From Zeugodacus cucurbitae (taxonomy: Eukaryota > Arthropoda > Insecta > Diptera > Tephritidae): DNA of 64,000 nucleotides. Shown here one piece after another: positions 1 through 13,700 of the stretch (position 1 is the first letter of the stretch; each line of letters opens with the position of its first letter). The position numbers and the translations under genes were made by a program. The stretch is from positions 17,715,501 to 17,779,500 of the forward strand of contig NC_071667.1 of assembly GCF_028554725.1 (NCBI RefSeq), given 5' to 3'. The notes beneath the pieces were generated by a model. It saw only the letters and a program-made list of their open reading frames with translations, ran no database searches and was not told where the DNA came from.

Positions 1-1997
1 AATTTAATGCCAAACCATCGACAACATCATCGAATGCTGCTGCCTGTTTATTATCAATTCCACACCTTATAATCTGCTGCGGTGAAGTAAAATTGAATTT
101 CATTTGCTTAAAGGTCTCGGAACCTTGTATATGTACGTATCAATACCCATTGACCGTTGACCATTGTCAGTTGTCTACTTAGACTATTTTGCTATTTATA
201 ATGCAATTGCCGGGGGTGTGAGTGTCACCTATTGGCCTTTGACACATAGCACACTAACTAAACTGAACTTGTCTATTTATCAAATCGCCTATATTTGCTC
301 TTTTTTGCAGTTTGTGTGAATATTTGCTTCTTATTCTTTTTCTTCGCCATTCTTTTTTTTGTTGATAATTTCTTTTTTTGTTGTTTGCGGCAGCGTATCC
401 TTGCTGCGTTCAGCCATTGTCCGGTGCGAATTATATGCCGTGCGAGCATCTTTCTTTTCCTCCCATGGGCCAGGCGTTCAAATTAACCTATTTATGGCAA
501 TAGGCAATGCGCTATTCGCATTCTGGCGCACGTTTGCCGTTAATGCCTTTTTCGATTTGTTCACGACCCGCTGTCACTCATACTCTGCACTATCTTCACC
601 GTTTCTTGGACAGGATATTGTGGCGATACAAAAATATTTTTTGGCGCTCAGGCTTATTGTCTTCTTGACCGTGTTGCGATTATACATATATATACCTATG
701 TTTGTATATAATATATAGACAATCGCAGAAATTGATAATTTGTAATGTACGTACGTGCATATGTTGTTGCTCTTTGCTACTGCCTGTCATAACCACTTAA
801 TAAAGTTACAAGTATTAATTGCTTCTTTGCTATTCTTATCTTATTTTTTACGCCTCTTATAAAATGGCGGTAATATACGTACATATGTTTGTATATGTAT
901 GTACATATATTACATTAATATTAAACCATTTAGCTTTAGTATTGGCTACAAGTGTTGTGTTTAAGATTAAATTGTTGCGACTGTGAGCAAAGTGGCTTAC
1001 GAAGACTTGGCCAACATGATATGATACATTGATAAGGAGTAAATTTCTGTCACGTTTACTATGTTCAAGTGGGATCTCATGTGAGCACATTCTTGTTTAT
1101 AAATTGTATGTGGATTAGGCAACTGTCTTTCGTTTTTGTTGACAGAGATTGCAAAAGATTATATTAAAGGGATGCATTTCTAAAGACCAAATTAACGTAA
1201 TAATAATTATTATTTGCAAAATATGTAAGCTATTAGATCCCCAGGTCAGTTTTAGCTGGATTACACGGCCAAAATAGATCTTCCCCCTTCAAGATAGTTA
1301 ATATTGTAAATAACCTATCGACGATCTCCTTTCAAAGCTGGATGTGTCACTAGGCAGACAGCAAATCAGTCCTTGATATCTCTTCAGATATTGGCTATGT
1401 TATTGATACCCTGAACCAATCTGTAGAATATTATGTAGCCAAGGTTTCTTTTAAAATTCATGATATCAAACAGGTTCCCAGTAGGGATAAGAATGTGGAA
1501 AATGTTTTAAAGAATTTAGCCTCGTATAAACTATATTCATTACAATTGCTAATAGGCGATTGGATATCTTGCTTCTACAATAAGAAGGATTTTGGACCTT
1601 AACTTTACATTCTCAACATATGGCGATAAGGCGAATTCCCCAAATATTTAAGTGGTACTGTTACAGAGAAACACTAAATATTGGATGACATATACATACA
1701 TAGTTTATGATCTTATTATAATACTAGCAGACTGCTCCGACTTCGCACGGGTTTAAAAAAAAACATTTCAATAGTTATAAGATTTTACACACTTATACAC
1801 ATTCTCCCATACATATGTATGTACTTTCCCATTTAAAAAAGTAAAATGATAAAAATTCGAAAATGAAATTATATTTTATTTACAATGAGCTAAAACTTGA
1901 TAATACCTCTTGTCTTTGGTTTCCGTTGTCGTTCTCTCTTATTATGAAGGCGTTGGAAACACTCAGAGTTCGACGGCTCCGACTTTAATATTTCTAA
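1..1997. other. Non-coding region upstream of the Lgr3-like gene
   Basis: I see no supportable gene here. The stretch 380-600 is less AT-rich than its surroundings and has an open frame on + (359-718), but it shows no domain and no splice link that I can justify. Short ATGTAC/TATA-rich microsatellites occur around 680-720 and 880-910. At about 1731-1757 is a relic resembling the 'GGCTTCGCACGGGT' motif common at old insect non-LTR element ends. The missing 5' exon(s) of the Lgr3-like gene (signal peptide, start codon) could lie here or left of the window. Confidence 0.5.
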
Positions 1998-2129
1998 TAC
2001 TTTTTCTTCAAGCCACTGCACACGTACTCATGCACCTGGAATGTCCGGACCCTTAATTGGGAAGGTGCCTCTGCCCAGCTGGTTGATGTCCTCGTAAGAG
2101 TAAAGGCTGACATCACCGCAATCCAAGAA

Positions 2130-2771
2130 ATGCGATGGACGGGACAAGGACGGAAGAAGGTGGGTCCTTGTGACATCTACTACAGCGGCCATATAAAGGA
2201 GTGCAAATTCGGTGTGGGATTCGTGGTAGGAGAGAGACTCCGTCGTCGAGTCCTGGCATTCACTCCGGTGGATGAACGTCTAGCCAAAATCCGCAACAAA
2301 GCGAGGTTCTTCAACATATCGCTGATTTGCGCCCACGCCCCGACGGAAGAGAAGGACGAAGTGATCAAAGATACCTTCTATGAGCGCCTAGAACGTACCT
2401 ATGAGCGCTGCCCCCGCCACGATGTTAAAAACGTGCTTGGCGATTTCAACGCTAGGGTGGGTAAAGAAGGTGTCTTTGGCACAACAGTCGGAAAATTCCG
2501 CCTCCATGACGAAACATCATCAAACGGTCTGAGGCTGATCGACTTCGCCGGGGCCCGAAATGTGGTCGTCTGTAGTACTAGATTCCAGCATAAGAAAATC
2601 CATCAAGCTACTTGGCTGTCCCCGGATCGAATCACCCGCAACCAGATCGATCATGTTGTGACAGATGGACGACATGTCTCCAGTGTTTCTGATGTGCGTA
2701 CGCTTCGTGGTCCCAACATCGACTCGGACCACTATCTTGTAGCAGCTAAATATGCACCCGCCTCTGTGTAG
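2130..2771 (+). pseudogene. APE-type endonuclease domain of the RTE-like element
   Basis: The 213-residue frame shows the CFDP2-like endonuclease fold: MRWTGQG at the start, GDFNARVG in the middle, and NQIDHVV then SDHYLV near the end, which are the catalytic/metal-site blocks of exonuclease-endonuclease-phosphatase proteins. In the element it would nick target DNA to prime reverse transcription. The frame continues upstream of the first Met without a stop to 1998 (a stop precedes at 1995), so the true start is lost. It stops at 2771, where a frameshift moves the rest of the polyprotein into frames covering 2752-3150 and 3143-3517. Confidence 0.8.
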
Positions 2772-3547
2772 AAAAGCGCACACGTCAAAAAACACAAGGA
2801 AGGTTCGACATCGAGAAGCTGCAATCACAACCCACAGCCGAACGATTTTCTACTCGACTTGCACTCCTGCTCTCTGGGAGCACTCATCAGCATCTCGGTA
2901 TAAGGGAGCTGTGGGACGGCATATCAAACTCCTTACATACATCTGCAACCGAAACCATTGGTTTTCGGAAAAGCCAAAAAAAAACAGCTGGTATGATGAG
3001 GATTGTCGTCTCGCAGTGGAGAGAAAACAGTCTGCCTACCTCGCAATGTTGCGATCGACCGCAACACGAGCGGGGTGGGAAAGATACCGAGAGCTGAAGA
3101 GGGAAGCGAGACGCATTTGCAGAAAAAAAGAAAGAGGCCGAAATGCGTGAGTATGAAGAGCTTGACAAGCTGGCCGACAGGGGTAATGCTCGAAAATTTT
3201 ACGAAAAGATCCGGCGACTAACTGAAGGTTTCAAGACTGGAGCACACTCCTGTAGGACCCCTAGAGGTGATCTAGTTATTGATGACCAGAGTATACTGAG
3301 TTTGTGGAGGGAACACTTCTCCAGCCTGCTGAATGGCAGTGAAAGTACAACAACAGGAGATGGCGAACCCGATTCCCCAATCGACGACGATGGAGCAGAT
3401 GTTCCATTGCCCGATTGTGAAGAAATTCGAATAGCAATTACCCGCTTGAAGAACAATAAGGCTATTCAAATAAGGCGGCGAAGAGCTGATAAGGTGCTTG
3501 CATCAGCTTCTTTGTAGAATATGGTCGGAAGAAAGCATGTCTGACGA

Positions 3548-4888
3548 TTGGAATCGAGACACAAAAAGGGAGACCCCACAATTTGCGCCAATTACCGTGG
3601 GATAAGCCTCATCAACATCGCGTATAAGGTTCTGGCGAGCGTATTGTGTGAAAGACTAAAGCCCGCCGTCAACAAACTGATTGGACCTTATCAGTGTGGC
3701 TTTAGACCTGGAAAATCACCAACAGACCAGATATTCACCATGCGCAAAATTTTGGAGAAGACCCGTGAAAATAGGATCGACACACACCATCTCTTTGTCG
3801 ACTTTAAAGCTGCTTTCGACAGCACGAAAAGGAGTTGCCTTTATGCCGCGATGTCTGAATTTGGTATCTCCGCAAAACTAAAACGGCTGTGTAAGTTGAC
3901 GTTGAGCAACACCAAAAACTCCGTCAGGATCGGGAAGGACCTCTCCGAGCCGTTCGATACCAGACGAGATTTCAGACAAGGTGACTCACTATCGTGCGAC
4001 TTCTTTAACTTGATGATGGGAAAAATTATAAGAGCTGCAGAGCTAAATAGAGAAGGTACAATCTTCTTCAAGAGTGTACAGCTACTGGCGTACGCCGATG
4101 ATATCGATATCATTGGAAACAACACCCGCGCCGTTAGATCTGCTTTTTCCAGACTGGATAAGGAAGCGAAGCGTATGGGTCTGGTGGTGAACGAGGACAA
4201 GACGAAATATCTCCTGTCATCAAACAAACAGTCAGCGCATTCGCGTCTTGGCTCCCACGTCACTGTTGACAGTCATAACTTTGAAGTTGTAGATAATTTC
4301 GTCTACCTGGGAACCAGCATTAACAGCAATAACAATGTCAGCCTGGAAACCCAACGCAGAATCACTCATGCCAACAGGTGCTACTATGGACTAAGTAGGC
4401 AATTGAAAAGTAAAGTCCTCTCTCGACGAACAAAAACCACACTCTACAAGTCCCTCATCATTCCCGTCCTACTTTACGGTGCAGAAGCGTGGACGATGTC
4501 AACATCCGATGAGACGGCACTAGGAGTTTTCGAGAGAAAGGTTTTGCGGAAGATTTATGGTCCCTTAAGAATTGGCAACGGCGAATACCGCAGGCGATGG
4601 AACGATGAGCTGTATGTGTTATTCGACGACATAGACATAGTCCAGCGAATAAAAAAACAGCGGCTACGCTGGCTAGGTCATATTGTTCGAATGGATGAAA
4701 GTGCTCCAGCTCTGAAAGTATTCGATGCAGTACCCGCTGGTGGAAGCCGAGGAAGAGGGAGACCTCCACTCCGATGGAAGGACCAGGTGGAGAGGGACCT
4801 GACTTCGCTTGGTAAAACCAATTGGCGCCAAACTGCCAGAAGGAGGGATACGTGGCGTGCTGTTTTGGACTCGGCTATAACCGCGTAA
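3548..4888 (+). pseudogene. Reverse transcriptase domain of the RTE-like element
   Basis: The 446-residue frame has the RT blocks in order: NYRGISL, GFRPGKSPTDQIF, FVDFKAAFDS, RQGDSLSC, and AYADDIDIIG with the catalytic YADD. After the palm comes the thumb region and the C-terminal tail WLGHIVRMDE...RGRPPLRWKDQ, usual for RTE/BovB-like proteins. The N-terminal fingers region is in other frames upstream, so the copy is defective. It ends with SAITA just before GCGTAAGCGG, the shared 3' end of the family in this window. Confidence 0.85.
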
Positions 4889-4916
4889 GCGGTGTCTATG
4901 CTATAAGAAGATAGAT

Positions 4917-6284
4917 TATCACTCATCAACCCAATTCGATTTTTTTCGCAAATTATTCACAAAAATAAAGAAAAATTTTGCTATTTGAAAAAAGTTTATG
5001 CATTTTCAACAATTTCTAACGCCAATCGGTATTTACGATTATTATTGCTATTATTACTCTGTTATGTGGCAAATAAGTCGTTCATAAAATCAATTCAAAG
5101 CAATATGTATGAAAATGTTCGACAATAACAATCACCGAGTAGTTAAAGTTTAGTTAATTTCTTGACTGTGGCGAAAAGAGACATATGATATTTGTGTTAA
5201 TAAATATACATATGTAGTAGTCAGTTTATATACACATTAGGGTAGTACTTATGAAATCAAAATAATGGTTTAAAAAACTCTTAACCTTTAATTGCTAATT
5301 TTAGTAATAAATTTCACATATAAACAGCGGTATTTGTTGGAAAAAGGATGTGAAATAAACATGTTCTTAATACATTTGACATCAGTAGCACCCTAATGCT
5401 AATATGGAACTTGCGAATGAAGCATAACTATTTATATAAGTATTTTCATGCATTACTACCACATGGCTGACATTTACTGGTACAACTAAAGCCGTGCAAT
5501 TTAAGCAAAGTCTTCGAATTGTGTTTAATTCAAATAATTGTCTTATATACATATATACTTACAAGCGTAAGTGTGTGTGTTCGTGCCAAAACAATAAAAC
5601 CGACTGTGCATATGTTCCATAACAAGCCGATATTGTATACTATACGACTGAACATTTATATCCAATGTGAATATCAAATAATTGTTAATGTCTTCGATAT
5701 TGTAATCATGCCACAAGATAGGCATCTATGCCTGGGTACAAATTAGAGGAGCGCCACACATGTCTACATGCCATTGTATGTATTGTAGCCACATTGTCGA
5801 TATTGGCTTGGCTTGAGACAAATAGGCTGGTACATCGATTGTAAATTTTTATGTGTCGACTTAAAGTGCTTTTCCGAAGTGAAATCAAAGAAGACAACTA
5901 AGATACGGATGCATTAACATTTATGGGTAGTTAGCAAATTATTCATGTGACTTCATTTACTTTATTTTTTGCAGATAATAGTGGTTTGTATAACGGTTAT
6001 GGCCAAATTTGTCACAAATTGGTTTAAAGCCATAGACACTGACAAATTAAAAAAAAAATCCGCGCTTTAACCGAGTTCTTGAAGTGAGTGACGATTGTTT
6101 AGTGTGTCATAGGTTCAAAAACCATATTTTGCACTAAAATCCATCATCTTCAACCTCAACTTTTTTGAGGTGCTTTCAGGCAACCTAACGTGTATCACCA
6201 AATATACAACATAGTTACAATTATGAATCTGTTTATACGTATAACAACTATGTATGTAATACTTTTGAAGTACGAAGGTTCCTA
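4917..6284. other. AT-rich non-coding stretch
   Basis: No coding region with domain support. Short open frames near 5519-5897 are low-complexity and lie on both strands over the same AT-rich sequence. No element termini recognised. Confidence 0.4.
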
Positions 6285-6985
6285 CAAAAACCAGGTTCTG
6301 TTAATTCAAATTACGAAGACCAGGACCGAAAAAGAGCCGCATAGGAAATAATATAACGGTTAAACGACACGACCGAGGCGGCCAATTGACTGGGCCATTT
6401 CGTGAGATAACACGTTCACCAAACTTGATTTTGAATAAATCCATTGTGACAGTCGCTGTGTGGCTTGTGGCGCCGTAATGTTGGAAGTACATATTGTCCA
6501 AGTCCATATCATTCAATTCGGACCAAAAATATTCGGTTATCATTGAGCGGTAACGATTCCCATTCGCAGTAACGTGCGGTCGTGATCATCGCGGAAGAAG
6601 CCCAATGGACGCCGGTGGGACAGACTCTTTTGGGTTTTCCTCAATTGATGCGCTATAGGCAGCAATATTCTCGACATTATGCGTATTTCTTTGTCTCACT
6701 GGCACGGGCACATTTTGTACTATGCTTGTGGATTCAAATTTTTCCACAGGCAAGATGATTATGACGACGACGACGATAAATTGGACGTAGCACTCTTAAA
6801 GTTGAGGCAACTGAATCCGAATTTCGGTAGTAAATTTTAATAATTTCGACTTGTTGTTGGGTCGTATATCATTCCATGATGAAATGGTAAATCTTAATGA
6901 AGAGAAGTGCCAAAAAAGAGGAAAAAAATAAGGCGTCGATATCACTATCGGTATACTTTTGTAGCGTAGCTATTGAAACCCCCTT
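6285..6985 (-). mobile_element. Mariner-like element relic, copy 1
   Basis: On the minus strand, 6543-6301 encodes the C-terminal part of a Tc1/mariner-type DDE transposase, with FGERVISRNGPVNWPPRSC, a very common insect transposase block. The catalytic DDE set is not complete. The right edge carries ACTTTTGTAGCGT...TATTGAAA (6955-6978), also found at the ends of the copies near 10478 and 39341. The sequence between 6550 and 6950 matches the same family with internal loss. The left edge is degraded. Confidence 0.75.
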
Positions 6986-7709
6986 TATATACTAAGCGAC
7001 ATGAGCTCAACAGATTGCGGTTCATATAGTTAAACACTTTTTGAAGGAGTTACAATGTTTCATTCTTAATTTAAGATACATTACGATTTCTTCCGTGTCT
7101 GGAGTGTCTAGAGTTCCAATCGCTTCATCGCTAGTATGAATATCATTCGAATTGTATTATATAATTATAAAATATTGACTGAGCGGAGTGACATTTTGAA
7201 GTTTTTCGATGCGAACTCCAGGAGGCGAATCTAAGATTTTTTAAATCTTCCCCGTTGTTTGGAACGTCGACTGTGGTATTTCTTGAAGCCACCAGTATAT
7301 TCACCAGTTGACTTTAAAAAATGAACTCATCGATTTTTCTGTTTTCGACATTAATTAATTACTTGCTCACCTTCCCCTCACTGCGCTAGTAAGTTGGACG
7401 CATTGAGCAAATAAAAATGCAGACAGCTTGTAAAAGTTCATTTCAATTATTTTAAATTAACGTTCTGCTGCTGGTAGTTAGCGGTTACATTAATTTGCTA
7501 CATCTAACGCAAGCTGCGGCACTGTGAATCAAACGCTGGTGCGCCCAATAAGTGTCTTTGGTAATGCTATAAACACAAATTGTTTTTATTTTAATTTGCC
7601 GGTCAGCGCCGGGTCTGGCAACAATTTGATTCAGACATTTTTTCTGCTAATTTCTTTTATTTTATTGTAACTGTAAATTTTGGTTCTCATTCTCTCTGCC
7701 ACTTTGCAG

Positions 7710-10700
7710 GACCCTGTCCGCAGGGCACATTCGCCTGTGATGGCAACACGTTGTGCGTGCCGCAGCGTCAAATTTGTGACAATCGCACAGATTGCGACGA
7801 CGGCAGTGACGAACACCCGGTCGAGTGTGGCCTACTTTATGGCAGTAAGGCGCTGACCGATAAAATTGTCGGCAATGCAATCGAACGCCGTCGACAACAA
7901 CAGCGACAAAAGCAACAACAGCAAAGTAAGATATTTAGCAGCGGTCACAATGGCACCGCGACAGAATTGATAAATGTGACGACAGTGGGTGTGACACCGT
8001 TGGGGCAAGCAACCATTGACACCGAAAATGGTGGACGGAGTACGCAAGTGAGTGACAACGATACAGTTTGCGGTAAGTATTCGTTTAAGTGCTGCATTTT
8101 ATATCTCAGCGGACGCATTCCTCAAATGTTTAGTACATAGTCCGTGCGACTTATGACTTATTATACGATATAGACATACATATGTACATTCATATATTAC
8201 AGAAATAACAACATATCCGAAAGGTGTTTGCACCTGCCGCCAGCGTACTTTATTGTATTGTGGACGCAAGGCGAAATTAATCCGCATACCGCGCTTAAGC
8301 GCTGAGGTAACTGTTGAGCTAAATATAGGCATATCTAAAAATTGAAGTGCTCACCACAACCACTTTTGTCCGTCTCCATTGCAGGTGACGCATCTGATGA
8401 TCGGTCGCAGTAATTTGACGCTGCGTGAAAATAGCTTTACTGGGCTGAAACACTTACAGAAGCTGTAAGTAACGGAAATGCGTAGACACCGTTAGCGGCA
8501 AGCAATTGAGGCCTTTGACCTTTCACGCGCTTGACCGTTAATCTCTATGCCGATTTTGTACGATTCATATCAACAGCATTTCTTCCCTAGCCACACATGC
8601 CTTACATTTACACATAATTTCTTTTGCTTTTTTCAACGCCCACCTTCCGGCAGCTCACTGAAGCATTGCAACATATCGCATGTGCCGCTAGGCACATTCA
8701 ATGGCCTACATCAGCTGGAGAAATTGGATGTGCGGCATAACAATATAAGCACATTGGCAGTTGGCATATTTCGTGGCATGAATTCGCTGGTGTGGCTCTT
8801 TCTCATTTCGAATCAATTGCGTCAGTTGCCGTTGGCGCAATTTGTGGACATGCCACGCCTCGAATGGTTGATGCTGAGTGATAATTTGCTCACACTGCGT
8901 AACGAGAAATTTCCGCACATGCAGCGTCTCTATGAAATGTGAGTATGTACTCGTAGGTGGTAAAGCGTGTTTCACACTTACCGACTTGAAGTCAAGTCAA
9001 ATATATGTTTTCTGCGATCTTGATGGTGAGTTAGCATGTGAGTCGTAAAAGTCAATGTTTGGGAAAACGTTAGCCAACTATATACTATATAACATGCTTG
9101 CCATTAAGTTAAACAGAAGAAAGTAGGCAAAATTATTTAACTCTTACTTGTACGAAAGTAAACATATGATAACCAACCTGACAAAAATTACACTTACCAA
9201 GAACAAGTTCGCATTTAGGTAAGATTTGTAGAACTGCTTTTATTTAGCATTTTAAGTCTACATAGCTTACAAATAATCAAACATATGGTAGAGCTGTGGA
9301 CGTTGAAACATATCGTTAATTAGATCATCAAAAGCTGGAACCAATAAAGTGTTTATTTTACGCCTCGTTAGAAGATGCTGTTGAAAGCATTAAATGATAA
9401 GTATTGACGTCGAGAACCAAAAGGCTTTATGACTGACTAAAGTATATTCACCAAGGATGCATGAATGGCTGGAGAGTTTCTGCATATCTAATATATGAAA
9501 TTATTTATTTCTGTGAAAGTACATTCGATGGCATTCGAATTCTTTTGCATGGCCAGCACGGGCACGCTTGCAGAAATCTAGACGAAACCAAATTTTCGAC
9601 GGTTTTCAAGCATAAATCGACCGATACTGCTGCAACCGAGGCGGCCAATTGAGTGGGCAATTTCGTGAGATAACACGTTCACCAAACTTGATTTTCAATA
9701 AATCGATTGTGACATTCGCTGTGTGGCTTGTGGCGCCGTTCTGTTGGAACCAATATTGTCCAAGTCCATATCATCCAATTCGGACCAAAAATATTCAGTT
9801 ATCGTTGAGCAGTATCGATTCCCATTCATAGTAATGTGCCGTCGGCGGCCCATAAACCACACCAAACCTTAATTTTTTCGGGATGCAATGGTGACTCATG
9901 GAGTATGTGTGGAACGCATATTTTGCTTATTGACGAAGCCATTCAGCCAAAAATGAGCCTCATCGCTGAAGACGATTTTTCGATGAAAATCTGGATAATT
10001 TTCAAGTTGTTGATCATCCCAATTCACGAACATATGACGACTCTTGTGGACAAGCGGCTTCAGTTCTTGCGTCAATTTGAACTTCGCAAAATTCGCCACA
10101 ATGACGTGGCAGAGATGTCCAACGCTAGAGAACGACGTGTGGGAGACTGATTTGAATCTTGACGCGTTAGCAGCAATATTCTCGGCAGTACGTTTACTTC
10201 TTTGTCTCACTGGCAGAGGAACATTTTGTACTGTGCCTGTGGATTCCATTTATTCCACTTGGCGGTCAATTGTTGATCTGACGCTCTTAAAGTCCGTGAC
10301 TCCGAATATCGGTAGTAAATTTTAAAAACTTCGACTCGTTGTTAGATCGTATATCTTTCCATGATGAAATGGCAAATCTTACTGAAGAGAAATGTCAAAA
10401 GAGCATGAAAAACTATGACGTCGTTTGCCATCCCTATCGGTTTACTTTTGTAACGTCCCTTCTGAAAACTCTTTAGTATAAAGTCTGTGGTTGGTATTGT
10501 GAATTATAATTATCTTGACTTGAAGTTTCAAATAGCAGTTGTTTTCTAAAGAGAATTGCAACTGAAGTCAACCAAATATAAATATAGGTAAAAAAATCGG
10601 TAGTCTGCCTCAAAAACCAAGTATATATAATTACATTTATTTTTATTTTAATAAAAGCAAAACAACATAAATCCAACTGTATAAAATATTCTCATTTTCC

Positions 10701-13700
10701 AAAATTCAACTCCATTGGGTAACTGGGTTGTCATTTCGCATTTGATTGTCTCACGTATGGCTTTCAAAAGCGCCTGCAGAATCATTTCGGCCGCTGATAT
10801 TATGTTTCTTTTCAATTGATTGCGCTACTTTCGTACAACTTAAGATTCTACGTTGTTCGTAATTTGTTTAGCATTGCCTATTACTTTGCTTAAAACGAAA
10901 ATATTTTATACAAATTTAATTAAATCTTTATCACTTGTTTACTTTACAGCTATTTGGATTCAAATGCCATTGAGTACATTTCAGAGGACATGTTTGCAAA
11001 TCTTGCCACTTTAAATCTGTTGTAAGTAGATTTCGGGAATATTGAATAAATATATTTTTTTAATGTACAGAGCAATACTCACATTTATTTTTAGCACTTA
11101 GAAAATTCAAAATTTAAATATTTATCGCACAAACTTTTCTTTTTTACGCCCAGCAAATGCTTCAATATAAACAACAAACAAGATGCTAGCGAAGAGTTTT
11201 AATTTTAAATCATTTAAAATTGCCAAAATTGATGTTTTAATTTTCCAGCGAGCTTTTGCGTGGAATTGTTTGAAAGTAAACAATGTGATTTTGTTACCTC
11301 AAGCGAAAGCTAAAAAGTGGCATAACTTAAATACTCAGCCATTATATTGTGGCATGCCTTTCCTTGCCTGCTGCTCCGACATATATCTCTTCACACGCAG
11401 TCGTACGTTCTCCCTAACACAGACGCACACATACATTCTATCGTAGGAGACAAGCGACATTTCGTCTATGTATAAATATTCAGTTAATAAATTGTCTACA
11501 TTGTTTTTATTTAATACCAATCATTTTTCATTGTCAACAGACGAAGTGAGAGGGCGATTGCACGGCATTTAGTGTCAATATCGAGTACATTATGCTAAAT
11601 CAGTGCAGTCAGCCTAGACAGTTTGGCATAAAATCACGTCACACGACGAACACAATATATTATATAAAAACAAAAACAAGAAAAAATGAAAAATAAAATA
11701 ACAAAAAATATACTAACAACAACAACAAATTATTATTGTTGTTGTGATAAATTTACATGCGTTGCATACTTGTACACCTCAGCTTTCTATTGATTTGTTG
11801 CTGTCATTCAATTTTTTATTACAACAACATTGCAATAGCCAAAAACGCGTAAGTCATTGTATATATTGGACACTGGTTGAACAAATAAACACATACACAA
11901 TCACCCTTTATCAACTGGTGTGAGCAGCAAATGCTTTTCCCATTGCTTCTATTACAAATATTTATTTATGTATTTAATATTGTAAAGGTGATTAATTTGT
12001 TTTGATATGAACACTATTTCTTTTGTGTCATTTCATGTCGCGCAACGGATTTTTATGGCTATTTTGAAGAAATCTCAATGACAATCGTATTACCCACATT
12101 CATCCGAGAGCTTTTTGGAGTTTGCATGACATCAGAGATATGTAAGTATATTGCGTTTTTAGTTAGGAAAGTCTCAATTTTATAATAATTATAGTAAGAG
12201 TAATTAAATCTATTGGCTTCGCTATTATATTTATGACTGTTTTGGTACTACAGTGCGTATGAGTGATTTAACATTTGTCCAAATGTTGGTAGTAGATTTT
12301 AATTACAATCAATGCACAGTGGTTCCGCCATAGGCCAATAATGGCCTTTGAATTAACTATTTTTAAGTTCAAACTCATTATAATTGGGTTAAAAAAGGTT
12401 GGAAAGAAGGATAAACCGTCGTTATTTCAATCTGTATCGCTTTCTTAAATTTTTTACATAGCCTTACTGAAAGTTTCGACTCTCCAACTATGACCATGAG
12501 AAGTAATTTTGCGCATCATTGACATATAATGCCAATTACTGTTCTATGGGAGCTATAGGTTCTAGTAGTCCAATGCGGCCAATTTTTTTAATGTATATTT
12601 AAAATATTTTTCTAGATTTTTGGTGAAAATTTCATAGCGATATCTCAAAGGGAAGTATTTATGACCGCGCCTCCATACAAGCCTAACCACTGTGCAATCG
12701 TTAACTGCTGTTAAAATTAATACTATTTTATTGACATTAAGAATGCCTCCTAAACAAACTAATGCCGAGCCTGAAGTTAGGGGTCAATAAGAGGTTGCTT
12801 CGGGCATTTGGTTTAGAGTAGTGATGAGCGATATTGCTATTTTTGAATCACTGTGATTTTATATTGCTATAGCGATCGCAACAAAAAAAACGAATTTATT
12901 AGAATTTTTACTCCACATTTTTTTTTTTTAATTTTTTAAATTTTTATATATATTAATTTTAAAAATATCCAAATTTATCTGCTTTTGTAAACACAATTAA
13001 CTAAATAATAAATTTTTAGTAGATTTAACTGCTTTTGTAATCACCGTACTCAAAATTATCGAAATTGCAACTAAAATTGCTACTTTGATCACTAAACTGT
13101 TATTGCTACAGTGTTCGAATTAGAATTACTGAACTCCAATAGGTACTGTGATCAAATATATAGCTACTGTGATAGAACTCAAATTATTGAACTGCCATTG
13201 CAATTGTAATTCATTGCTATTTACAAAATTTTATCGAAGTTGCTATATACTATTTTTCAATCACTGTGAAAAAATCGCTCATCACTAGTTTAGACACCTC
13301 AAAGGAAGACCTCTCCGAGCAATGAATTAAACTCGTTTACACATTCATTATATTTCACACCCGAGCTCATTCTCTACAGATTTTTCTTGTAGCTAAACTT
13401 ATTCTTATTTTCTTACTGTTCTTTCAATGACTTTAAAGCATCAATACATTAGTGTAATCACTACAAAGATAGTTAAAATCTTAGTTTCATTTGACAGCTT
13501 GCATCTTCGCACGATTCGCACATACTTAAGTCTCTCTGTTTTCATACTCATTTCAACGCTTACTTCAATAGACGATAAATTAAATGCACCCTCTGCTGGG
13601 TGAAGTGCAACTAGAGAAAGTGAAAGTAGAAACTTGTCTCCTACTTGTCTCTCAGTTTGTTGTTTTGAATTGTGTGCCAAGTAAATGTTTGCATAAGTGT

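Larger units (their letters stand above)
1998..4916 (+). mobile_element. RTE-like (CFDP2-type) non-LTR retrotransposon, copy A, decayed
   Basis: An endonuclease region and then a reverse-transcriptase region run in one direction, separated by several frameshifts (near 2760, 3145 and 3515-3548), so this copy cannot make a full protein. The endonuclease frame is open from 1998 and includes the TWNVRTL-type start and the NQIDHV and SDHYLV motifs of APE-type endonucleases. The RT part has the YADD active-site box. The 3' end, just after GCGTAAGCGGTGTCTA, matches the same point in the two minus-strand copies at 14117 and 35604. RTE/BovB-type assignment rests on remembered similarity to 'craniofacial development protein 2-like' and F52C9.6-like insect proteins. 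Confidence 0.85.

Noticed and set aside
359..718. 119-codon open frame, possible first exon of the Lgr3-like gene
   Set aside because: No signal-peptide pattern followed by matching splice donor and phase that I could justify; no domain.
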